In this document: positions 36,707 through 48,700 of the stretch, piece by piece
Numbering within the stretch: position 1 is the stretch's first letter
Layout of the letters: every line of letters begins with the position of its first letter
Assembly (NCBI GenBank): GCA_000226015.1
Contig: JH153440.1
Span: forward strand, 93,203 to 144,009
DNA: 50,807 nt
DNA from: Mnemiopsis leidyi
Taxonomy: Eukaryota > Ctenophora > Tentaculata > Lobata > Bolinopsidae
Reading direction: 5' to 3'
Made by a program: the position numbers and the translations under genes
Notes under the pieces: model-generated
What the model was told of the DNA's origin: nothing
Seen by the model: only the letters and a program-made list of their open reading frames with translations
Databases searched by the model: none

Positions 36707-39700
36707 ATGACAAGATTCTCTGTACAAGCTGCAGAGCCAGAGACAGAACTTGCAGATGTCATACCTACTCTAGACTCAGATGCTGCTGTTGTTAAGACTG
36801 CAGACTCAGATGCAAACACTGCAACATCAGAAATAAGTGAACATCCTGTGACCCTGAGACCTCAGAAATCAGCCATACATAACAGCTCTATTGTAAAAGA
36901 AGATGACCATTCCCCTAAAGGAGTACGATTTAATTTTGCAGTGAATAAAGACCCCATCAGCAATGACTGTAAGATATTTCAGACATAACTATTTCTGATT
37001 TGAATTTTTGCTTATTCAACCTGTCAATTTTACTTAATTTACAGATTGCCAAATCTAAATTTAGTTGCAGATGCAAGGTATGTATATGCAAGCTTTGGTT
37101 GTTATTTAGAATGCAGATCATACCGAATTTCAGCCAGTCTTTGATTTTTTGTGGTCTGTGTCATGAATAAATGTTCTCTTGACATTCAACTTTGAAAACT
37201 TGATAACAGTGCTTGCTTACACCTACTTAATTCTGTATTATGGAAAAGAGTCGATGGGTATCTAACATGCTGTAAAGCTCTACCAATAAATAACAATTTT
37301 TTAAACAGCCAATCATTATTTAATACTCGATAGCTCGTCAAAAGGTCAATTAAGTTGTAAGCTACAGTTTGTTCTTATCTTATCGTGACCTTTCGTTATA
37401 TATAATAATTAGATAATTCTATGAAAATTGACTGTGATGCAAAACATTCTCTAATTACAATTGCAAAGACGTCAGAAAAAGGTTACATTGCATGACAAAG
37501 GAAATGCGACAAATCCAGTTATTACATTGCATAGGGTGAGGTCGAGTGCAATAACTCTTTTGTAATCACAATGTATAAATTCTGTTTAATTCGCGTATTA
37601 TAGCACTTTACCACTAAGCTATCCGCCTAAAACAATAATAGTACCAAAAAAGGGCTATAAGTGACATTTAAATAAACTAATCTTTGTGATTTTGCTTCAC
37701 AGCTGTTTTAGGCCAATATTTAATCGAGATGTAGGATGTGAATGTATTCAGCCTAAGTATGTAGTAGGCACTATTTGCACTTTATGTAGTACTTCTAAAA
37801 TAATTGATTTGACCTAACATTTAACAATCTCGTAAAATGACTAGTAAGTATTTTTTATCTCATCAAAAGCCCCAAAAAGAAATTGTTTGGGTCTTCATAA
37901 TCAGATACTCCCATTCTGGGTTATCTTAAAAATTTGCCCTGATAGGTTTGATTGGATTAGGAATTCGATTTATGAGGTTTGCATAAACGCTAGAGCCATT
38001 TTCATCTGTTTTATGTTTTAAATAATGAAAGCTCGTCCGTTTCTAGTTTTATGTTTGATTTTGCAAACCCTGAACCTGCCTGTAGATGTGGGGGCCAGCG
38101 AAGTCACTATACACAGTAACGTAAGCACAGTAAGCCCAAAATATCACAGATTTAGACCTGGGCTTGCTTCAAAAGTTCACTCTTGTGACAAAGTGAGAAA
38201 AGTACCAAAGTGGCTAAGGCGGTCTACAACCATGGGGCTGACTGATTTCTACCAGAAGTACACAGAAGCGTACCGAATTCCAGTAATTTCGTCTGAGAAT
38301 GTATCGGACGATGCATTGAAGCGAGCGTGCTATGTGCTGAGGTTCCTTGCAGCGGACCATGCAGGGGTCCGACAAGCCATGTACAGGAATTGGGGACGTG
38401 TGGGGGTTGTGGGGCTCAATGAGAATGTCACCTCCATTCCCGAACACAGCCACCTCGATGGGAAGTATTGGAACAAGAGAGCACGAGGGCTGGGGGCGAC
38501 AAAAGGTGCTCCAATCTCTACCGGTCCTGAAGAAAACATTCTCTGCATGCCTCAAGATCGATGGTATCCTGGTCAAGACATCATGGTGCACGAGGTGAAC
38601 CACGGTATACATCTCCTGGGAGCGATAGACGCTATTCGGGACTGGGACTCAAAACTGAGGGACTTATTCTTCAGACGAGAGGCAGAAAGCGATCGGTGGT
38701 CGTACACTTACGCCATGTCTACATATGTAGAGCTGTTCTCGGAGGCGACCCAGAGCTACTTCAATGTGAACAGTTATGCACCGAGACCTAACGGTCGCGA
38801 GGGACCAATTAACACCCGGGAGAAACTAAAGGAGTACGATTTACCGCTTTACTCCCTCATCAGACAAGTTTTCCCCTGCGGTAACAAGATTCTGGACCGC
38901 TGCAACACTACCAGGGAACTGGAAAACGCACAGATTCTCAAGATGGACTGTGAGTATGTTCCGGTGGAGGGGGTGTCCGACCAGGACTTTGCGCCGATAG
39001 AAATCGATCCTAACTGTTATGATTCGAGCGAGTATTGCCCTGCGTGGAAAAACTTGGGATATTGTACGGGAACGTACGAGGCTTATATGATTCGGTATTG
39101 TGCTAGGAGTTGTGGCTTGTGCAAAATACTGTCTAGGCCTAGGTAACGATAATTGATCATCAGATCTATGTTTTTGCTTGATGAGATGTTTTTAAATCAC
39201 TGAGGCGTTTTTGGATCAAGTAAATCTGTTCTATTCGTGAATATTTTATTGATGTTTCTTCTCATTCAACGATCTGCCAGTATAAACGTATAAACTTAGT
39301 GATAATGACTTAATGAGTTTTATTTGGAATCCTCGATAAGAATGAGTTTTGTAAGTTTACTTAGGCATATCTGGGTGAATACCACTTTAGAAATTCTATA
39401 TTCTATAAACCAATGAAAGTATCCCTTGCAAACAATACTTGTCACTTGCTAGTTTGTCACAAGCTAGCTTGTTCGTCTCTTCCTTGATATTCTTCAACTA
39501 TCAGCTCCAGCAGTTTGCTTTACAACCATACACATGACATCATTAACAGTGAGTCTGTCATTGGTTTCCTCTCCCAGTTTTGGTCACGTGAATTCATATT
39601 CCAGCTCTGATTGGACGGTTTCTTCTCGTGTGTCTACTATCTGCCACAAGTGCATGTACCTGAATAATTGGTTAATAGTTTCCGTACACCGCCCGTCCCC

Positions 39701-42700
39701 AGCCTTTAATCCGGGCTTTATAACATATAAAGCTGTAAACACTTACTTCATCAGTATGACTGTACATAGTCGAGAAATAACGTTAAGAGTTGCACGAAAA
39801 GTACGCCAGAAGAAATGATAAATTTTAGTGCGATTTGGTTTGTCAAAGAGCTGCTGACGATAGATGTGTATTCTCGCTACAGAGCCTGTGTGATGATGTA
39901 AAAACTACATGACTTGAACATGAAAACTTGTATATCTACATACCTAAGTGTTAAAACATTCAGTAATACTGTGAGTCGAACGTCGAGCTGGATTCTGACT
40001 AACAAAACATAGTGTTGACGTTGATGGCATGGAAAATGGAAATTCTGAGACATGAGCTGTATCTAAATCTAGCAATTAGTTTGTAGAGCTTGCTGCAATG
40101 ATATTGGGACGACGCTAGGCTCTTAGACTGAAGTGTTTTCGATGTAATCGCACGAACACCGTAGTTCGATTAGGTTTTTGACAGTACACTTAATTAAGAT
40201 TAATATATTCATTTACGTGAATGTTCGGGGACGTTATGTGCTCCTGTCATCTTAGGAGCATTCCTATTTTGTTCCAGAAATAGCCCGGCAAAATTTGTAG
40301 GGCATCGTACTATACATGTGTAACATATATATAGTTATATTGTGCTAGAATACAATCTTGATTCATATGTCGTCGAATAAATCTAAAATATTGCAGCATA
40401 AATCATCTTAAATTTCAATCAGAACGACAGAACAGACCTCAAATTTCCACTGAAATCCTACCTTAAAAGACCTTCAAATTCACCACGAACTGAATGTAGC
40501 GTGGAAATTGGAATCTTCTTAATTTCTCAGTAGGGATTAAAGCACTTAGCCGAAAGATGTACAAAATATAGCGACCGTTTACCAACGACCGTAGGTAATC
40601 TAAATAGTTTCATTCTACAGAAACATCTGGTCTTCCCACATACCACGTCCACTTTGCCAGATACCCACCAATCCTGTTTCGTTCCATCTACTTAACTTAA
40701 TATATCTTCATCTGTCATACATTCGTATCATTGACTACTAATACACATGCATGTGTTGCTCTTGCAGTAAACTGGTACTGTTAGGTACGTGTGTGCAGCT
40801 TGGGTAATATGGTTCTCTAATTCTTTGGCAGGTCTTGTCAGATCACCATATCTCGATATAGACCCAATTATCGTAGCTCTCGACCACATTCACCAAATAC
40901 TGGGCATAGAATACTGAGCGATTATTCCATAAATGGGCAAGCTCCTACTTGTATGGTTTAATAATATGCTTGCTATACGATTGAGGAGCATTTTAATATG
41001 TAAGATTATGTTCTTTTATAAATGGTTTAGTTAACAAAAAGTGTAAGGGACGGCTGAGTGACAAAAACTTTAATAAAGCGCTAGGTACATTTATAGCTCT
41101 GCATTTACTCATACAGCCACTCATATAGCAGTACTAAATTCTTAAATTCTGAATCTGAGTTGAGCTGTGGAATTCTCCTCAATTTACTTCGGTAAAAGAG
41201 GGACATAAACACAGATTTTTTTTCCAGTGAGATGCTACCTGGAGATCTAAATTTTGGTGGCACCTGAGAAGTTTTCTACATCCCTTTTTCTTAATATCTA
41301 CAACTCGTCCACTCACTGTCCAACACCAAATGTGAAGCGGAATAGGTCCGATCACCAGATCATATTACATTAGACAATGAAATCTTATCGCACAAATTCC
41401 TCGTAATTCCTGAGCACATGAACTTGCAGACTCATATTATTAATCTTAGTTCACAATGACAGTGGCATGACTTACATCGTTTATATGTGTGGGAGATACA
41501 ATACCATATGCTACAAATATTGGAATACATACTTGTGATTATTACATTACAATGTGATACTGAAATCCTGAGATTTTTTAATATGGTCGAAAGTTAATGG
41601 TATCGCAAGTGTAGATTTAATTAATCAATCTGCAATCCTAAAATCCCGAATCAAAGGAATTTTGATGCGTATCAATTTCCTGGACCCATGTTATTTGTGC
41701 CTGAAAAGACATATGATCAATCAAAAATCCCATACGAAATCCAGCTGGATGCTTTAGCTTTCTTGCTATCTCGTGACCACAATACACGTAGGGTAAAATT
41801 GACTAGACGAAAAAAAATTAGGCAACATGACCTTTTCAATTGTGCCTTAATTTTATCATTCAGTAATGCTGGCTTTCCAAATATTAAATTTCTTTCCTTT
41901 GATTCGATTAAAAAACTGAGGAAATTTTCAACGATAAGAGCTGTAATGAATTTCAAGTCAATCTCAGGGTTAAACGAGCACAATTTCTAAATTGCATACT
42001 GAGATAATTAGCATTGATTATATTTCCACCTTAAATAATTCAGTGATTACCAAATTGCAAGATGAGAAGAGCCGCGGTTGCTGTAGACTTATTAGCAAAA
42101 TTTAATCCCCAAACTTTGCTCAATGACGAGGCTGCACCATGATGAAAGTGTACGTTTAGTCTAGAAGTTAGTCTTAAAGCGCACTCAGCTACATTGTATC
42201 CTATTTAGGAGTAAAAGACAAATCTTCGTCAGCACGTTTAGCGATCCAGCGTGTCATTACTCACTCACCCCTGCATGCTCCGTTCATTAATCAAGAACAC
42301 ATCTTCTAGCTTACTGGTGGTCCTGCATCTTAGCTACTCTCTAGAATAACTTCCATCAAGAACACACATTTGTCAGACACATTTATCAACCTGGTTATGC
42401 AATGTGGGATTTAGCTGGGTGTTTGAAAGTACCTTCAAAGGTTTAGTAAGAAAGCCTGTTCTATTTCAGTGGCAGAAACGTCAGAGAAAGAACAGGATAC
42501 CAGCATGAAAACGAACTTGTTGGACATAGAAAACGGAAACTCAGACCAAGATTTGTATCTCTATCAGGTAAGCGACTGTCTGGTAGAAATTTGATTTTCA
42601 CAATTGTTTTGATTGTTTGCTCTACAAGTTTGTACGAAAACTATATCTATCTTATCGGACACAAACTATCCGTCTCAATAGTGGACATAAAAATATCTTC

Positions 42701-45700
42701 AGTAAATAGTCGATAATTTAACGGGGTTCATAAGTGTGAACATTGCATTTTTATTTATAGAACTTATAGCTGTGTAAAGAGCTATACGAGATTTTAATCT
42801 CTGCAATCACGCACGTACAAAAAGTAAGATCTAGAAGTAATAGTACCGGTCGTGAAGCTTATTGGATCACCAAACTTGTTCAACGCTAGTTCACTACAAC
42901 ATGATCTCATTTAAGGAACTGGTCGAAATTATAGGTTTATGAAATCGTTTAAAAATTATTTGTCATAAACTGTACCAGCAACTCTTACTTTACAAGAACG
43001 CCTGTTTCTATGGTCGGACTGCCTAGAATAATGATAATGTGATATTTAATGATTCTGCGTGATGAAAATCAGAGGCTAGTAAGTTCGTAAAATGTACAAA
43101 TGTAGGTTTTGAATTGAGTGTTTATAACACACACACACACCCGTTTTTCTACGATCAGGATATTATTCTAAGTACCGGATTTCAGACTTACCGGACCTTG
43201 CGATAAATCTAAGTATAAATAAAAATCAGGGACTGCATTGTTCCTCAAGATTTTAGGTAGATGCCGATACCAGGCTTCCTCCTGACCTCGATTACTGCGA
43301 CTATTGTTTTCTAGTTAAACATAAGATACAGATCTGTTCGATACAGTGAAGTTGCTACGTCACCTATCTCTGATACAAAGCTCCGCAAAAACTGGAATTA
43401 GATACTATTGATATCTAGGTACTGAAGTTGTAGCTGAGTAGCTACTAGATAGTTACATATAGATAGTTATATATAGATAGTTACGTCAGAATACACTCGA
43501 TTAGCAGAGTAGCAAGGTGGTTGCAGTGTTCTGACAATGCATACTGTACAATGTACAATGTACAGTGTACAATGTACATTTACAGTACATGTATGACTTG
43601 TATGTCGTGCCACCTAATGAGCTGTGTTATTTAAGAATGATCTCTTTACCGAGTGGGGAAGGATGAAGTAATCACTGCCTAGTACTAATTCCATACCTTG
43701 TTGGTGTTAAATAACTCTGTATGAGATTAATAAAATCTTGTACCTAAGTACCTTCTTATATTTTTACTTTGATCCCAGATAATGCTTCAATATTCAATTC
43801 ATCTTGCCAACCTTAGAAATTGTTCTCTGATCTGATAATGTTCAAAGACATAGCTGACACCCAGAATACACTCGATTATGACTGTGACGTCAGAATAACT
43901 GCAATATTTTTAGCTAGGAAAGTAAATTACGCTATGTCGGCTAGAGAATGTACTGATCTTTATGTCGTACTCCAGCTTTAACATTCGACCAAGTCAGAAC
44001 TCCCATTGTACAAATGTACAAATAATATTCAACGTATACACTGCATTGAAATAGTATGCACACTGCATAGAAATCTGTAATTACGCGTTGCCTAGCTACC
44101 AGAACGTTATTGTTGTACTGGTCAGGTCGTAGAAGATACTTTAACTGTTTAAAACGGATCTGTTGTTCTTTTTTCAGGATACTACTTCACAAGAAACATT
44201 TCATCGCTGAATAAATATCTTCTCGATTGATACAACGTCTTTTCGGAGATATATTAGCTGGAGTATGACCTGACTAATTTCAGAGCGAATCGAAGAACGC
44301 CCCCAAAATGAGCACATTCCTATCCAAGATTGGCAGCTACAACACAACCCTTCAGCTGAAGAAAAAGTCTGGCGGGGTATGTCTGCTTTACTGAAAAACT
44401 ATTTATTATTCAAAGATTATAGAAAATTCTGATGTTCTGAACTTAACCAGAATTTTAGGCAGCACAATTCTTGTGCACTGCGTTTTCACACTTGAAACAC
44501 TAACTTGCTTTATATTCAGTCAACATCGTAGTTCGTACTATCGTTGGCAGAATATTCTATTCAATTGTTGATATGGGACTGGTTTTCACCATGTACTTAT
44601 TGTAACATGTTTTTAAATGTAACGTGTCCGCATGATATGACATAAGTCAATGACAAGCAAACTTTACATGCAGAATCAATGTTCGTTGGACTATTCTTAG
44701 TTCTTACAAGTCAACATTTGTTTTCCAGAATGAAGGAGAAGTCTCATTTTAATATATAATTTCACACTTGAGCTCATTTTTCCAACTCGACCGAATCGAG
44801 CTGATCTTATACTTGCCTGGAATTTTAAATGATACTTACTGAAAATTAAAAATCGTCAAGATTGGGAGCCCAACTTGTACATGTGTTACCCTTTTTGTGT
44901 AGTTTTATGTAGGAGAATAACTAAGCCATGTCCTTACTAAGTCATGTCTTCACGATAAGCAAGTGTAGATATCTTAAAGTTAAAGTTACTCAGGATAAGA
45001 TTTAGTTTTACGTAGTTGGTATTCCAACAAAATAGAAGAAATTACTTCGATTGCTTCGATAAATATATAAACCTGCAGATTGCAGAATATCTATAATTGT
45101 AATTTGTACACGGTACTTTTCCCACAAAAAATGTTGTCGTTGCTAAGCACTTCTTTCTCAGGAAGTGTCAGGCAAAAGAATCTAGATTGTTGAACAAACA
45201 TCGCCATCTTTATTAACAGACAACAGTTGGCAAAGAATAAAGATCTATTAAGTTGAATATGTAAATGTCAGACATGCAAATACGATTACAATCACCGAAG
45301 GCCCAAAATCATCAGATTTTATGAGTATCACGACTAAAAAGTTCCAGTAAAAACCCAATAAAATATGTGTAATAGCTAACTTGACGAGATTGTATTTTGT
45401 CCTTTAGTCTGACGCATTACCAAATCAAATAAACGCACGATATCCGCGCTAATGGTGAGATAACTCTGACTTACCACTATGCTACGTTACGAGATCTATA
45501 TCATGTATAATATATAGATTCTATATACACCCTCTAAATATTCACCCTCTAAAAGCTGTCTGGCTACGTCACTATATCGGTCGGTACAGCGGACCGTGTA
45601 ATTCCGCGATGACAGGGAACTTTGTTGCTTCCTGTATGTACATGCACCTCTAGATATACATTAGTATTGTGTATACATTAGTGTACACAGAGTATACTTT

Positions 45701-48700
45701 ACAGTATACAGTTAACAGTACCCGTTTGTGTGTCGCAAATAAGCTAATTAGCTAATTAGCTAATACAGCTGTAGAGAACCACCAATTCTTATGCAGATTG
45801 CAGAATTGTTGAAATCTTCTAAGTTAGGTTGCATGTTGTCTGAGATAATTAAAAGCCGGGAGTAAACTTTTGGCATGTATAAGTTATGTAGGTGTTGATT
45901 GAGCCTGCTAAAAATTGTACGTTTTATAAACTACATGATAGTTAATAACCACGGAAAAGGCGAGGATGACGGTTGTATCTGCCAAACTTATGATCAAACA
46001 AAGAACGGGAAACGTTGTCTCGAGTTAATTTTTTATAGACATTGAATTGTTAGTCTTTGATTCATAATCATCGTTATTGAAATAAATGCTGACTAGATGA
46101 ATTTCAGTAATTAAGACTTCTAAAACAATTTTTTATGGAACGCGCGAAAAGCAAAATTTTGAAGCGAGTTTTCATCAAGTATATCCACCGTGACAGGGAG
46201 TAGCGCCGCGCGCACGTGTTCCTTACCTCCCTAGCTAACGAGTTTAGATTTTAAAGTGTTCAGATTTAATTTAAGACCTGTTTTACCACGTAATCTTTCC
46301 TAATGACATGACCCTTGTCAGGCCGACTTATCGACTCTGATGGGAGTTTATCTACCGTGTCTACAGAACATCTTCGGTGTTATCCTCTTTATCAGAATGC
46401 CCTGGGTTGTAGGACAAGCTGGTGTACTTCAAGGCTGCTTAATCATCGGAGTTTGCTGCTTGACGGTATGTTTAATTTGTCTCGATACAAATCACATACT
46501 TGAAATACTTTCTGCTCTTACAATTGATAATCAAAACGGACATAACCATGCTAGAAACATCTGTACAGTAAACATCTATCATACGGTTAACACTACTATC
46601 TTACTATACGGCTTACACAGCTATATTTGATATCTGTTAGCCGCTTGTTGATCACATTTTCTAACTCCTCCCCAGACCTTCCTGACGTCTGTGTCGATGA
46701 GTGCGATTGCAACTAACGGTGTGGTGCCGGCCGGTGGAAGTTACTTCATGATAAGTCGCTCTCTAGGCCCCCAGTTTGGGGGCTCAGTGGGCATCATATT
46801 CTTTCTTGGAGTCAGCTTCGCAGCCAGCATGTATATCGTGGGAGCTATAGAGATTTTACTGGTTTGTGATGTTATTGTAACTTTATTACAATAACGTGAT
46901 TTTATTGTAACTTTATTATAATTGTTTCTCCATCAATTGATGAATATGACTAGATATCGTATAAAAAATCGGTCCCATCCATAAAGCATTATCACAACAG
47001 GTAGATTGCACTTCTTTGAGGCAAAATGAATATAAATGTATTACTTATCTTTGCTGTTTTCAGAACTATTTGGTCCCACAAATTGCTATCTTTGACGACA
47101 AATGGCACAATATGCGACTTTACGGTGAAATAATGCTGATATTGCTGACCGGCATTGTGGCAGTTGGTGTAAAATTGGTGAGTCTATTACCGTATCAGAT
47201 GCGATGTTGCAATGAGTCTTGAGAGTTCAAAATGCCGAGCTTTAATACGAGTCGTATACGACACTTCTTAGCTTCTATATCAATATTTGATGTATGTTAT
47301 ACATGTAGCCGTACGATCATTCTAAATGTAGCCGTTTCCAGGTCAACAAACTGGCGACCCTTTTCCTTGCTTGTGTAATCCTCTCAATACTGTGTATCTA
47401 CATCGGTATATTCGGCAGTCTGGGCTCGATATCTGTTTGTGAAATTACTGATGTTCACAACAACTTGTCTTATAGTTACCTACTCAAAGTTCCTAAAGAA
47501 AACTGTACAGACTTTGGTGGCACTGGTATGTCTGCTTAGTGCTTATTTTTTCTTTTTGATGAACGATGAACATAGGACATTACAAAGTGTTGGTATATAC
47601 GCTTCTAAAATTGCATTGAGTATGCATAATGCTCAAGATATGCACATGATTTGACTTGGTTTCCTTTCAGTTACGGAAGGATTGACAAATCTTCTGGACT
47701 TCGAGAACTTCAAGAACAACATCGGACCATACTACCAGAAAAGTGGTGAGGTAGCTCCTGGAGTTGGGGTAGCTGATAAAGATATCCAAGTTTATAACGA
47801 TCTGGCAACTTCTTTTACCATCCTTCTTGCCATATTCTTCCCATCGGTCACAGGTTAGTATTTCTTACATAATTTAGATTGCATTGTGCACAAAGTTGTG
47901 ACATTGAAAATTTAAAGAAAGTTTTGGGCACATAATACTCTTGAACGGTGTTTAACAATAAGTTGTTTTCTTAAATCCCTCCACTCCCCAGGAATAATGG
48001 CGGGAAGTAACAGGTCTGGAGATCTAAAGGACGCGCAGGGCAGCATACCGAAAGGAACGATAGCAGCTAATCTGACTACAACTGTAGTTTACCTTGTTAC
48101 TGCTATCCTTTGTGGAGCGGCTGCTACACGACAAGGTTAGCTTACTAGCTTAGCTACTTACGAAGTTCACGATCATCTATCAAGTTTATGAGTCAACCTT
48201 TTATGAGTCAAAACTTTTGACTCATTTTATCACTTTTGAACCGTGACAATCGGTAGAAAAGAATTCGCTTTTAACTTCGATAATGTCCCAATTTTTTATC
48301 CACTATTATAACCACCTCAGTGCTGTGCGACAAGTACGGGGAGAGTATAAACGGAGGACTGATAATGTCGCTGATTGCCTTCCCCCACCCCTTAGTCGTT
48401 GTGTTCGGATGTCTACTCTCTACAGTTGGTGCTGCTCTGCAGAGTCTCATCGGAGCTCCCAGACTGCTCTACGCCATTGCTTGTGATGACGTCATCCCGG
48501 CTCTCAAGTTCTTCAGCGTCACTCTCTCCAACGGAGAACCGTTCCGGGCTCTCGTCGCTACATTCTCCATAGCAACCATCGGCTGTCTCATTGGAAACGT
48601 GGACTTGGTAGCTCCGATAATCACGATGTTCTTCTTGGTGTGCTACTCGTGTGTGAACCTGGCGTGCACGTTACAAAGTCTCCTCCAAGCTCCCAACTGG

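Noticed and set aside
39534-39818. 94-codon open frame downstream of the ShK gene
   Set aside because: No signal peptide, domain or homologous pattern; no convincing promoter.
41688-41990. 100-codon open frame in KCC intron 1
   Set aside because: Both strands are open, AT-rich composition, no domain or splice context.
45382-45400. Mini-transposon A end (TTGACGAGATTGTAT)
   Set aside because: Only one loose end, no partner and no target duplication.
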